Counted from the first letter of the stretch, positions 49,601 to 61,536 are shown. The stretch: DNA of 64,000 nucleotides from Artemia franciscana (GCF_032884065.1 NC_088883.1:28905355-28969354); one strand, 5' to 3'. Numbers and translations: made by a program. The notes: generated from the letters alone by a model not told the origin.

Positions 49601-51905
49601 ACGTCAAAATACAAAATTTTATTCCTTGGGTCATCTTATAGTTATTCCATTATAGTACACTATATGATGTACTATAGTACAACATTGAAGCTTGTGTGAA
49701 GTTAATTTTAAAACACGAAAGACAAAAAATAAAATATTTTTATTCCCTGGATCATCTTATATTTATTTCATAATAGCACACCATATAGTACAACCATTGA
49801 ACCTTGTGTGAAGTTAGTTTTAAAACACCAAAAACGTCAAAATACAAAATTTTATTCCTTGGGTCATCTTATAGTTATTCCATTATAGTACACTATATGA
49901 TGTACTATAGTACAACATTGAAGCTTGTGTGAAGTTAATTTTAAAACACGAAAGACAAAAAATAAAATATTTTTATTCCCTGGATCATCTTATATTTATT
50001 TCATAATAGCACACCATATAGTACAACCATTGAACCTTGCGTGAAGTTAGTTTTAAAACACCAAAAACGTCAAAATAAAAAAATTTTATTCGTTGGGTCA
50101 TCTTATAGTTATTCCATTATAGTACACTATATGATGTACTATAGTACAACATTGAAGCTTGTGTGAAGTTAATTTTAAAACACGAAAGACAAAAAATAAA
50201 ATATTTGTATTCCCTGGATCATCTTATATTTATTTCATAATAGCACACCATATAGTACAACCATTGAACCTTGCGTGAAGTTAGTTTTAAAACACCAAAA
50301 ACGTCAAAATACAAAATTTTATTCCTTGGGTCATCTTATAGTTATTCCATAATAGTACACTATATGATGTTCTATAGTACAACATTGAAGCTCGTGTGAA
50401 GTTAATTTTAAAACACGAAAGACAAAAAATTAAATATTTTTATTCCCTGGATCATCTTATATTTATTTCATAATAGCACACCATATAGTACAACCATTGA
50501 ACCTTGTGTGAAGTTAGTTTTAAAACACGAAAGACAAAAAATAAAATATTTTTATTCCCTGGATCATCTTATATTTATTTCATAATAGCACACCATATAG
50601 TACAACCATTGAACCTTGTGTGAAGTTAGTTTTAAAACACGAAAGACAAAAAATAAAATATATTTATTCCCTGGATCATCTTATATTTATTTCATAATAG
50701 CACACCATATAGTAAAACCATTGAACCTTGCGTGAAGTTAGTTTTAAAACACCAAAAACGTCAAAATACAAAATTTTATTCCTTGGGTCATCTTATATTT
50801 ATTCCATTATAGTACACTATATGATGTACTATAGTACAACCATTGAAGCTTGTGTGAAGTTAATTTTAAAACACGAAAGACAAAAAATAAAATATTTTTA
50901 TTCCCTGGATCATCTTATATTTATTTCATAATAGCACACCATATAGTACAACCATTGAACCTTGTGTGAAGTTAGTTTTAAAACACGAAAGACAAAAAAT
51001 AAAATATTTTTATTCCCTGGATCATCTTATATTTATTTCATAATAGCACACCATATAGTACAACCATTGAACCTTGTGTGAAGTTAGTTTTAAAACACGA
51101 AAGACAAAAAATAAAATATTTTTATTCCCTGGATCATCTTATATTTATTTCATAATAGCACACCATATAGTAAAACCATTGAACCTTGTGTGAAGTTAGT
51201 TTTAAAACACGAAAGACAAAAAATAAAATATTTTTATTCCCTGGATCATCTTATATTTATTTCATAATAGCACACCATATAGTACAACCATTGAACCTTG
51301 TGTGAAGTTAGTTTTAAAACACGAAAGACAAAAAATAAAATATTTTTATTCCCTGGATCATCTTATATTTATTTCATAATAGCACACCATATAGTACAAC
51401 CATTGAACCTTGTGTGAAGTTAGTTTTAAAACACGAAAGACAAAAAATAAAATATTTTTATTCCCTGGATCATCTTATATTTATTTCATAATAGCACACC
51501 ATATAGTAAAACCATTGAACCTTGCGTGAAGTTAGTTTTAAAACACCAAAAACGTCAAAATACAAAATTTTATTCCTTGGGTCATCTTATAGTTATTCCA
51601 TAATAGTACACTATATGATGTTCTATAGTACAACATTGAAGCTCGTGTGAAGTTAATTTTAAAACACGAAAGACAAAAAATAAAATATTTTTATTCCCTG
51701 GATCATCTTATATTTATTTCATAATAGCACACCATATAGTACAACCATTGAACCTTGTGTGAAGTTAGTTTTAAAACACGAAAGACAAAAAATAAAATAT
51801 TTTTATTCCCTGGATCATCTTATATTTATTTCATAATATAAAATAAATTTATTTTTCCTAATAAAAATAAATTTATTCCCTGAATCATAATATATTTATG
51901 CATAC
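40611..51905 (+). repeat. 11.2-kb satellite array of alternating 121-bp and 112-bp monomers
   Basis: Two related monomers alternate. B (112 bp) starts TGAAGCTTGTGTGAAGTTAA and contains GAAAGACAAAAAATAAAATA. A (about 121 bp) starts TGAACCTTGCGTGAAGTTAG and contains CCAAAAACGTCAAAATACAA and the dyad GTACTATAGTAC. The dimer is about 233 bp (landmarks 40851, 41084, 41318). In places two or more B-type monomers follow each other (e.g. 41430-41540, 47840-48050, and nearly all of 50500-51840, step 112). There are about 96 monomers in total. The last copy decays into 51838-51905. I recall a ~113-bp AluI satellite in Artemia heterochromatin; the B monomer length and its AGCT site are compatible, but I cannot compare sequences. 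ORFs repeated across the array are by-products. Confidence 0.97.
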
Positions 51906-53061
51906 CCGAAAACCGCGATTTTGTAATATTTTTGTTAGTGTTGCCACATTGAACCGTGAAATAAATAAAAAAAAAAACAATTTGTTAAATTCGACAGCAC
52001 TTTTCGTCCGTTAAATTTAAGCATTAACCATCTATTGACTTTCTAAGACAGATACATTTAAAATCATGAAAAGAAAAGCTATATCTTCTTAAGCTGTTTG
52101 ATACCGTATGTTTTTAGCTTATTTTTTGCAATTTTTCATCATTTTCTCTTTTTTTTTAATCAATGTCCGTTAACACCAAAAACTGCATTACTGCACATGG
52201 CGGTCTTTTTTATTCTTGTTTAATGATTTTAAATGTTTAAATGATTTTAAATGATTTTATGTTTAATGATTATGTTTAATGATGTATTATATGTTATATA
52301 ATATATATGTATTATATGATGTATAATATGTTATGTTTAATGATTTTAAATTAATTTTTTCATATGATTTTAATGATTTAATGGTTTAATGATTTTTTTT
52401 AGACCATTGTCTTAAGACCATACAAAATTGTTTTTTAAGATTTTTTTTTGTATGGTTTTGTCAGTTTCCTCTTCACCAGTTCAAACAATAAGTTTTAATT
52501 GTCACCGTGCTTGGTATTTTAGGCAAGTTTTATAGGCTTAATCGGTTATCCTAAACCGTAACACTTGATCTGTATAGTCACTGTTTTGGAGTCAGATGGA
52601 TCATGATGTTTCCAACCCTCTTTGTCAGTTGATGACGTTTGAAAAATTAAAGGACTTCCTTAATTTTTCCCTGCTTTAAAATAGAAGATGTTCCATGCGT
52701 TTTATGCAGTTTTCCAACGGGTCTTCCAACGCAGTTTTCCGTATCGTATAAATAACAGCTTACTAGGGAAAACCTTTTTATTTGACAGCGAACCATAAAA
52801 ATATCTTTGGGTATCCCGGTCACATACACAGTGACCCTCCTCAGCGATGACCAATATAGTACAGCTAGAATATCGACATTTATACACAATTTTGTTTCTA
52901 TATTGTTTAATGCTCTTATTTTCTCCAAAGCATTTACAATCACAAATGTTTTTGATTTCCTAGTTTCCAGGCCATTGTCTTGATTCTTACGACTTATTTA
53001 TGCAGTCCATTTTAAATGCCCTGGATTTTTGTTACTCAGCCTTGGATCATAAGGCAAAGTA
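51906..53061. other. AT-rich spacer with ATGATTTTAA microrepeats
   Basis: About 52205-52400 is built from TTTAATGATTTTAAATG-like units. A minus-strand frame at 52647-52943 (98 codons) is unrecognised and lacks support. Confidence 0.5.
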
Positions 53062-53577
53062 TCAATAACATACTTCTGGCAAAAATCAAACATCAGTTGC
53101 ACAACGAAACTGCGGATCTTCAACGCTCTAGTCGGCTCTGTGATGCTTCACGGAGCTGAGACATGGCAAGCACCAGCTGCAACCCTCAAGAAAATTGACG
53201 TAATTCATGCGAAGAGCCTGAGGAGGATTGAGGGCCTACGATGGTCCGACTTCTTCAGCAATGAGAAGCTTCTGCAGCTCACAAAGTAGTATTAGTTTTC
53301 GACTCAAGCAGCCGAGCGAACCTTACGGTGGTTCGGGCATCTGCTTTGAATGCCACCACATCTACCCGCAAAGATGATCTACGACTTCGACCCTATCGAG
53401 GTTGTTTGGAATAGACCTCGCGGCGGACCGAAGAAACGTTGGTCCGTCAGCCTGTCCGAGTTCTTGACAAGGGCAAACATCAGACAGGGCGAAGAGCAAA
53501 TACTCGCCATGGACCAAAGTGGATGGAGGAGGCAGATGTCACTCTCTACGGTTAGAAGTGCCCGGCTGGAGACTTAA
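53062..53577 (+). pseudogene. LINE reverse transcriptase C-terminal fragment
   Basis: One frame with three internal stops reads FWQKSNISCTTKLRIFNALV, GSVMLHGAETWQAP, KSLRRIEGLRWSDFFSNEKL, TLRWFGHLL, then WNRPRGGPKKRWS and DQSGWRRQMS. The order K-R-F-A-V-S-LHG-ETW, then SLRRI-WSDFFSNE, LRWFGH, RPRGGPKKRW, W-R is the standard C-terminus of endonuclease/reverse-transcriptase LINE proteins. The three in-frame stops (about 53287-53293 and 53347) show it is inactive. It ends in TCAAGTAAGTCAAGT, a likely 3' tail. This is a different lineage from the LINE fragments at 22.8 and 57-60 kb, which end in (TATC)n. It sits between two satellite arrays. Confidence 0.88.
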
Positions 53578-53639
53578 ATCAAGTAAGTCAAGTCCCCAGT
53601 TATGTCTAAGAATTCCTTAGAAATATCCTGAAACTTTTT

Positions 53640-56275
53640 TCTTCTTGAAATAGTCACGGCAACCAGATTCTCTATCGTCAGGAAAATCTTGACTAATCAG
53701 CAACGGATAGGACGACGTAGGATCAGCATTGATGTTAGTATAATTCTCAAAATTCTCCATCGTCAGAAAAATTTTGACAAATCGACAACGGATAGGTTGA
53801 TGAAGGATCAGCATCGATGCTTGTATAATTTTCCAAATTCTCCATCGTCAGGAAAATTTTGACGAACCGACAACTTATAGTGTGACAAAGGATCAGCATC
53901 GATGTTAGTATAATTCTCCAAATACTCCATCATCAGGAAAATTTTGACAAATCGAAAACGGATAGGACGATGAAGGATCAGCATAGATGTTAGTACAATT
54001 CTGTAATTTCTCCATCGTCAGGAAAATTTTGACGAACTGACAACAGATAGGCTGACGAAGAATCAGAATCTATGTTAGTATAATTTTCCAAATTCTACAT
54101 TGTCAGGAGAATTTTTGACGAATCGGCGAAGGATCAGTATCGATGTTAGTATAATTCTCCAAATTCTCCATCGTCAGGAAAATTACGACGAGTTGACAAC
54201 GGATAGGACGATGAAGGATCAGCATTTATGTTAGTTAATTCTCCAAATTCTCCATCATGGTCCTCCAAATTCTCCATCGCCAGAAAAATTTTGACGAATT
54301 GACAACAAATAGGACAACGGAGGCATCAGCGTCGATATTACTATAATTCTCTAAATTCTCCATCGTTAGGAAAATTCTGACGAAACAACAACGGATAGGA
54401 CGACGCAAGATCAACACAATAATTTTAACGGATCGACAACGGACACACGACGGAGGATCAGCATCGATGTTAGTATAATTCTCTTTCGTCAGGAAAATTT
54501 TTGACGAATAGGCGAAGGATCAGTATCGATGTTAGTGTAATTCTCCAAATTCTCCATCGTCAGGAAAATTTTGACTTGTTGACAACGGATAGGACGATGA
54601 AGGATCAGCATTTATGTTAGTTAATTCTCCAAATTCTCCATCGTAGCTCTCCAAATTCTCCATCGCCAGAAAAATTTTGACGAATTGACAACAAATAGGA
54701 CAACGGAGGCATCAGCGTCGATATTACTATAATTCTCTAAATTCTCCATCTTTAGGAAAATTCTGACGATACAACAACGGATAGCACGACGCAAGATCAA
54801 CACAATAATTTAACGGATCGACAACGGACACACGACGGAGGATCAGCATCGATGTTAGTATAATTCTCTTTCGTCAGGAAAATTTTAAAGAATCGACAAC
54901 GGATAGGACGACAAAGGATCAGCATCGATGTTAGTACAATTCTCCAAAATCTCCATCGTCAGTAGAATTGCAAACGGATAGGACGGCGAAGGATCAGCAT
55001 TGATGTTAGTATAATTCTCCAAATTCTCTGTTGCCAGAAAAATTTTGACGAATCTTTAACGGATAGGACGACGGAGGATCAGCGTCGATGTTACTATAAT
55101 TCGCTAAATTCTCCATAATCAGGAAAATTCTGACGAATTGACAACAGGTAGGGCGACGCAAGATCAACATCGATGTTAGTATAATTTCCAAATTCTTCAT
55201 CGTCACGAAAATTTTAACAGATCGACAAAGGACAGGACGACGGAGGATCAGCATCGATGTTAGTATGATTCTCTATCATTAGGAAAATTTGAACGAATCG
55301 ACAACGGATAGGACGACGGAGGATCAGCATCGATGTTAGTATGATTCTCTATCATTAAGAAAATTGTAACGAATCGACAACGGATAGGACGACGAAGGAT
55401 CTGTATCGATTTTAGTATAATTCTCTAGTTTCTCCATCGTCAGGAAAATTTTGACGAACTGACAACGAATAGGCTGACGAAGAATCAGGATTGATCTTAG
55501 TATAATTCTCCAAATTCTCCATCGTCAGGAAAATTTTTGACTGATCGGCAACAGATAGGACGGCAAAGGATCAGTATCGACGTTAGCATCATTCTCCAAA
55601 TTCTCCGTCGTCAGGAAAATTTTGACGAATCAACAACGGATAAGACGATGAAGGATCAGCATTGATGTTAGTATAATTCTCGAAATTCTCCATCGTAATA
55701 CTCCAAATTCTCTATTGCCAGTAAAATTTTTACGAATATATAACGGATAGGACGATGGAAGATCAGCGTCGGTGTTATAATAATTCTCCAAATTCTCTAT
55801 CGTCAGGACAATGTTGACAAATAGACAACGGATAGAACGACGCAAGATCAAAATTGATGTTATTATAATTTTCCAAGTTCTCCATCTTCAGCACCATCCG
55901 ACGACGGAGGATCAACATCGATGTTACTATAATTCCTTATCGTCAGGAAAATTTTAACGAATCGACAACGGATAGGACGATGAAGAATCAGCATCGATGT
56001 TAGTATAATTCACTAAATATTCCAACGTCAGGAAAATTTTGACAAATCGAAAACGGAAAGGACGACGAAGGATCATTATCGACTTTAGGATAATTCTCCA
56101 ATTTCTCCATCTTCAGGAAGATTTTAACGCATCAACGACGGATAGGACGACGAAGGGTCAGCATCGATGTTAGTGTATTTCTTCAAATTTTCCATTGTCA
56201 GGAAAATTTTGACGAATCGACGACGGATAGGACGACGAAGGATCGTTATCGATGTTAGCATAATTCTCCAAATCC
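53640..56275 (+). repeat. ~85-bp satellite array, about 31 copies
   Basis: Unit landmarks are AATTCTCCAAATTCTCCATC, GTCAGGAAAATTTTGACGAA, CGACAACGGATAGGACGACG and AGGATCAGCATCGATGTTAG. Steps are 84-86 bp (e.g. TCCATCGTCAG near 53757, 53841, 53927, 54012). Several units are truncated or expanded. A ~386-bp block (about 54185-54470) is repeated almost exactly at about 54571-54860, showing higher-order duplication. The period is not a multiple of three, so the minus-strand ORFs across it are chance. Confidence 0.95.
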
Positions 56276-56385
56276 TTGCTTAATTTTTATTTTTTGAAAA
56301 AGGGATATATAAATTGTATACTCAATAAAACTTGTCATTTTTTACTGAGTTATTTTATTTAATAAACAATCTATTATTATTTATT

Positions 56386-57060
56386 TTACTTCAACCTTCC
56401 TTTAATTCTCTTTTTGAATGCTTCATCTAGATCTTTTTCAAGTATATTTATTCTATTATTTTTGAGATTGTCTAAACTTTCAGATAACTAAAGAAATCTT
56501 CGAGTATACCAATAATGTTGAAAAATTAACCGCATCTGCACCATTTTTTGGGATTTGCAATATTTCTAACTCTTATATTTTCTGCATTATTATCTTCTTT
56601 TGTTATTTTAAAGTATTTTTAACTAATATTCCTTTGCCATCAACTCTAGTCAATATGTTGTGAGGTGATTGACAAATTGTAGTATACCTGTTAATATCTT
56701 CACTTAATTTTAGGTTTTTTATGGTTAGATCTTTACTAGTTTCTTGTTTGAAATCGCTTAACGTCGAAAAATTAACTGTATCTGCAATATTTTCTGGGTT
56801 TGTAACTTTTTCAATTCTTATATTTTCAACATTTGTATCTTATTTTGTTATTTCTAAATTTTTTGTTAACGAATAATCTTTCACCATCGATTCTAGTCAA
56901 TATGTTATCAGGTGACTGATAAATTTCAGTTAATCTATTAATATCTTCACTTAGATACTGATTTGTAAGAACTTGTTGGTTAGCAACTTCACCCTTGAAA
57001 TCGTTTAAAATAATTTTCACATTTTATAAAGTAACAGCATCGTTTTCTGATTTTCGCAAG
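56386..57060 (-). pseudogene. Relic of a repeat protein: two ~82-aa repeats plus charged C-terminal tail
   Basis: On the minus strand two DNA copies, offset 247 bases, encode matching peptides: LSEDINRLTEIYQSPDNILT then RIDGERLFVNKKF, and LSEDINRYTTICQSPHNILT then RVDGKGILVKNTL. Each is preceded by a DFK(G/Q)E segment, and the spacer NVENIRIEKVTNPENIADTV is also matched (NAENIRVRNIANP). The end reads LSESLDNLKNNRINILEKDL, DEAFKKRIKGRLK and a stop at 56386-56388, a charged helical tail. AATAAA-like sequence follows within 20 bases. Frameshifts and a stop near 57020 break the frame, and the 5' part is missing. Amino-acid similarity with conservative changes argues for past selection on protein. 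I do not recognise the family. It directly precedes the head-to-head LINE. Confidence 0.6.
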
Positions 57061-57149
57061 ACAGTTGGAAAATAATTAGAATGAATATTTCGGCCCTAAG
57101 TCCAAGGACCGTCCTTAGCAAAACGTAAATATATAAGAAGAAAACTTGT

Positions 57150-59880
57150 GTTAACATTACACAAGTAATATTGATCACAAATAATATTGATTACGTCTTT
57201 TCTAACTTTTCTATCCCCTCACCTGACATGTGGATTCAGAGCATACCTCAAGAGATCATCTTGGACTTATGTTTAATGTTCCTTTTAGTCGCGATGTGAA
57301 ATCAAAAAGGCCCGATTATACAGAGAGACGCCAGTGGAAAAAGATTAACCACAGTTTGTACCAAACGACGTGTGACGAAATTTTGGACAAAATAAAAGTC
57401 TCGTTCCACCTTCTTGTCCGTGGGTGTGATGACAAGATTGCACTCAATACATACTGCGCTGAAATTACTCCCGCGCTAAAACTTACTGAGTCTCCAGCCG
57501 TGCCTATTGCAGTTATTAGGAAAGGTAGAAGGAAAAGAGAATGGAGTGACCATCCTTACGTGAAATTAAATAAAAAAAAACTAGTTTTTTTTAACTGAAA
57601 GTAAGGAGCGACATTAAAACTTAAAATGAACAGAAATTACTTCGTATATGAAAAGGGCTGCTTCCTCATCAACGCCCCGCTCTTTACGCTAAAGTTTGAC
57701 TCTTTCTCTCAACTCTACTTCTTAAAACAGTAAAAGACTTTAGCGTAAAGAGCGGAGCGTTGATGAGGAAGCAGCCCCTTTCATATATGAAGTAATTTCT
57801 AGTTTCTCAGGCTCGTAGCTTTTGATGGGTAAGACTAAACTTGATGGAACTTATATATACAAAATCAGTATTAAAATGTGATTCTTTTGATGTGCGATTG
57901 TATTGGTATCAAAATTCCATTTATTAGAGTTTTGGTTACTATTGAGCCGGGTCGCTCCTTACTACAGTTTGTTACCACGAACTGCTTGACATGTCAAATG
58001 GAGGTCTATGATATGGTGTTCTGTGTGGCGCGACTTCGGCAAGCCGTGGACCGGTACTCTCTTAAACCTCTTTCGTAAAACAAAAGAGAATATAAGCATG
58101 TGTGGATGAGCTGAAAATGAAGGAGACAGAAACTGCTTCAGAAGAGGCTATCCGTGACCTGCAAAATGTATGGAAGAAGTTCAAAAGTAGTAAAGTGCAG
58201 TCCAAGCCATGTGTCATGATACCTGAGGAACAGTGGTTAAAACATTCCATGAAGGTCTGCGGGTAAAAAGCTACTCCCTTGGAAAAGGAATATGATGAAT
58301 CGCTTAAATCGCCTCTTGATTCACTGTTGAAAAAGAGAAATTATTTTTTGATATCTGCGAATAGTGTTTTGAGGGCTGTTTGCCAGTTAAAGGTTAACAA
58401 GGCTCTAGGTGTTGATAGTGCAAGTGGTGATCAGTTGCGCAATGGTTCACCGATTTTGCTCCAAGAAAGGCAACTACTTTTTCAGATCTGTATAGATAGT
58501 GCCCCCGTCCCCAAATCGTTTTGTTCCGGGAGTCGTTACAAAGATCCTGAAGAAATGAAAAACGTGAATGAGTGTGGAGGCTACCGACCGATTACTGTCT
58601 CAAGTACGTTGAGCAAGGTGCTGGAAAAATTAGTCCTTCGCGATGTTATATCGAAGTGTGTGATATACTACAGGCAGTTTGGGTTCCGGAAACATCTCAG
58701 CTGTGCTTTCGCCCATAGACTTCTAAAGCGCATTCTTGCCGAGGCTGATTCACTTGGGTTATCCGTACAAATATGTAGTATTGATATTTCCATTGCATTT
58801 GATTCAGTAATCCAGTCTGCTGCATTCCATGTCTTGCTAGATGCCTGTGCAAACGCTCATATAGTAGATATGTTATTATTTTGGTACTTTAATAAGTGAA
58901 CTGTTTGGTACTTTAATAAGTGGGTACTTTAAAAGTGAAACTTGGCATTGAAAACTTAGTGAGCCAGTTAAACTAAGGAGAGGAATTCGACAAGGTTTCA
59001 TCTTAAGTCTTTAATTATTTAACACGTTGACTCCTAAGGTTACAAAACAGATTTCTGGCAGGCTAAGCTTTGATACTTGTGATTTGAGTCTAATGAGCTA
59101 TGCTGATGATTTACTTATGTTGAGTTTCTCATTGAGTGTACTGTAGGATGATTTAGATAAGCTTGTATCTGGTTATTGGTTTTATAAGCGTTATTGGTCT
59201 GCAAGTTAATGGCCAGAAAACTGAATTTCTGGTTTTTAGCTCTGCAAAACGAGAGGCACCAGCACCAACTTTATTCGTAGATGGCGCTGTTATTGCACCG
59301 TCTTCTTCGCTCAAATATTTAGGTCTTTTGTTCGGCCAAGATAAGAAAACTACAAGAACTCTTTGCCTCTATACCCTTGTGTCTAATCTGTGAGTGAGCT
59401 ATGCTAAACTAGCCCCACTGAAGTATTCTTACAATCGGAAAGTTCTGGAGAGACTGCACAGAGAAGTAACATTACCTCATGTCCTTTTCCTTTCCCCGCT
59501 TTGGGAATGGTTCACAGAAACAGAGAGGCTGAAAGTTAAGTCCGCGTTATGTAGATATTTGGAGTTTTTGATACGCATATTGTTTTTCGATAAAAACTCA
59601 TTTCTTTTGAATAATTATCAAATTCCAGATCCTATGAAGCTCTGGCAGAACTGGAAATAAATGCTAGAAAAGGTACCCTTCAGCAACTTTATGATTTAAT
59701 GCCATTGCACGTCATATACGAGCCATTAAAGTATACAATGAATGTAATCTAATCGTTTAATCTTAAAGTATTGTTTTTCGTCTTTTTCCTTTTTCTTTTT
59801 TTTTCGTTATACTCAGCCATGTTGTTGTTTAGATAATGGGCTAAAATATACTATCTATCTATCTATATATCTATTTTACG
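57150..59880 (+). pseudogene. Decayed non-LTR retrotransposon (LINE): endonuclease C-terminus, RT, 3' tail
   Basis: Fragments in shifting frames follow LINE ORF2 order. ITNNIDYVFSNFSIPSPDMW (about 57165-57225) and DHLGLMFNVPFS (57257) look like the end of an APE-type endonuclease. RRQWKKINHSLYQ follows, and after a nested insertion KWRSMIWCSVWRDFGKPWTG (from 57998). The RT core at 58279-58899 has NKALGVDSASGDQLRNG, GYRPITVSSTLSKVLEKLV, QFGFRKHLSCAFAHRLLKRI and the catalytic SIDISIAFDS; the second catalytic motif SYADDLLML lies at 59096-59122 in another frame. The thumb/C-terminal part continues at 59163-59660 with a TGA at 59391. The tail ends GGGCTAAAATATACTATCTATC. At least three frames and several stops make it inactive. 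A CR1/L2/Jockey-like group is likely; clade not assigned. Confidence 0.9.
57575..57988 (+). mobile_element. Two-hairpin element, copy 3, nested in the LINE
   Basis: It interrupts the LINE between coding for YVKLN and KWRSM. It starts CTAGTTTTTTTTAACTGAAA then GTAAGGAGCGACATTAAAAC, folds into a ~200-bp inverted repeat around GCGTAAAGAGCGGAGCGTTG, keeps only about 190 bases of body, and ends ATTGAGCCGGGTCGCTCCTT, CAGTTTGTTACCACGAACTG and CTTGA. It is an internally deleted copy of the 1.1-1.7 kb elements at 16.6 and 38.2 kb. Confidence 0.85.
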
Positions 59881-60955
59881 ACAAGATATAACCGATATAA
59901 CTAAAATGAAATTTTTTTTTAAGAAAAGAGTCCTAACATCCTTTCTTCAGCGAAGTTCAACCAGGATTGACAAATAAATTGTGAAGAAAAGAGGCATTGA
60001 AAAGAGGCTCTTTTATTTCAATTTTCATTGAAATAAAAGAGAATGTTTAAAACGTTCTGAGTGCTAATCTTGATTTTTTAGCTGCTGATCTCATTGGTCT
60101 ATTTGTGAGAGGTTCTGTCTGAATATCTGTTGGTTTTTATAGTATTTTGTATGATCGTTTTTAATTAAATTTGTGCATAGAGCATTTAGTGAAATTCGCC
60201 CAAGTCCCTATTTAAGGAAAACTTAGTATTTATCTTAAGTCTGATTTCAATTACTTCTTTAACTACTTGCTTTATGCCTAGGTCTTTACTAATACGGGTG
60301 GAGTTTTTAAAAAGTATTTTGTGGCTAGGATTTCTTGAAAACTTGGCTGCTTAGAGCAGAATCAAAAGAAACAGAAATACTTAATTAACTGGAATTTAAT
60401 TTACTTAGTAACTAAGTAAGTTTAGGGTACGATCGACGAGAGATTACGACAGCTCTTTTAACTTGTGGGGGTTGGTTTGATTTAAAATGTAGATACTATT
60501 GTTTTGCGTTGTTTTCTGTAAATAGTAAAATTGAGTTTATCTGAGGTACAAATAATAGTCACATCTAGGAATTTCTAAGTCAGATATATGAGAAATATAT
60601 AAAAAAAAGTATAAATGCAAGTCTAAAACATGTGAAATCAAATGGTTATAAATGCTGCTCCAAGTCTATAATGTTTAACCACATCATTAAACCCCTCTTA
60701 CTTTCCGCACTACATTCTCCAAAACTTTCAAAATACAAACCATCTTTTTTTTAGAATTCCAAGGCACCATTTAACCAAATAACGTGTCTCTACTCAAATT
60801 GTTTCTGACGCGTCTTTCGTTTTTTTCTTTGGATTTTGTCTTCGGTTTCACTAGGGAAATTTTGGTGAAGAAAGCCAAAGGTTATTAAAGGATTAAAAAT
60901 TATTTCGCATTCACGAAATTTGTTCAATAAAATTATTTACTAATTATTTGCTAAT
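59881..60955. other. AT-rich sequence; nothing identifiable
   Basis: Low-complexity AT-rich DNA without a convincing ORF, RNA gene or repeat. Confidence 0.5.
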
Positions 60956-61250
60956 CGAACATTCCCTGTGTCCCCGTCGTCATTTATATTCCCAGTATCC
61001 CGGTCATGATTTGTGTCCCAGTGTCCCAGTTCGTAATTTCTCTTTGAGCGTCCCAGTCGTCATTTATATTCCCTGTGTCCCGGTGTCCCGGTCGTCATTT
61101 GTGTCCCGGTGTCCCGGTCTGTAATTTACCTTTGAGTGTCCCAGTCGTCATTTATATCTCCCGGTCGTTATTTGTGCCCCAGTGTCCCAGTCTGTAATTT
61201 CTCTTTGAGTGTACTGGTCGTCATTTATGTTCCCTGTGTCCCGGTTTTTA
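60956..61250 (-). repeat. GGGACAC / AATGACGAC minisatellite
   Basis: Irregular units of GTGTCCCGGTCGTCATTTRTG and GTCCCAGTCGTCATTTATAT with a CTGTAATTTCTCTTTGAGTG spacer, period roughly 85-105 bases with sub-repeats of GTGTCCCGGT. On the minus strand it lies downstream of a tRNA-like head and an A-rich tract. Confidence 0.9.
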
Positions 61251-61530
61251 GTTTTCTTTTTCTCCTTTATTTTTCAGTTTTTTTCCTTTTTTTAGTTTCC
61301 TTTTCCTTTTCAGTTTTTAGTTTTTTAGTTTTTTTATTAGTTTTTTTCTTTTTTGTTTTTTTTTGTAGTTTTTACCTTTTTTTAGTTTTTTTTAGTTTTT
61401 TCTTTTTTAGTTTTTAGTTTTTTACCTTTTTTTTAGTTTTTTTAGTTTTTTAGCTTTTTTAGTTTTTTTAGTATTTTCTTTTTAGTTTTTTTTGTAGTTT
61501 TTACCTTTTTTAGGTTTTTTCTTCTTTTTT
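61251..61530 (-). repeat. T-rich (TTTTTAG)n tract; A-rich on the minus strand
   Basis: About 280 bases of TTTTTTAGTTTTT-type sequence. On the minus strand this is an A-rich tract directly downstream of the tRNA-like sequence, as expected of a SINE tail. Confidence 0.85.
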
Positions 61531-61536
61531 ATTGAT

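Noticed and set aside
42613-50931. Many identical 63-67 codon frames starting MKLILKHERQ or MCEVSFKTPK
   Set aside because: They repeat with the satellite period, shift frame between copies and have no independent coding signal.
52647-52943. 98-codon minus-strand frame
   Set aside because: No recognisable domain and two overlapping open frames; possibly an old transposon relic, but unsupported.
54235-55851. Minus-strand frames of 60-82 codons with repeated NIDAD peptides
   Set aside because: By-products of the ~85-bp satellite, whose period is not a multiple of three.
57230-57598. An independent 122-codon gene
   Set aside because: It is the endonuclease-RT linker of the LINE and its last codons run into the nested insertion.
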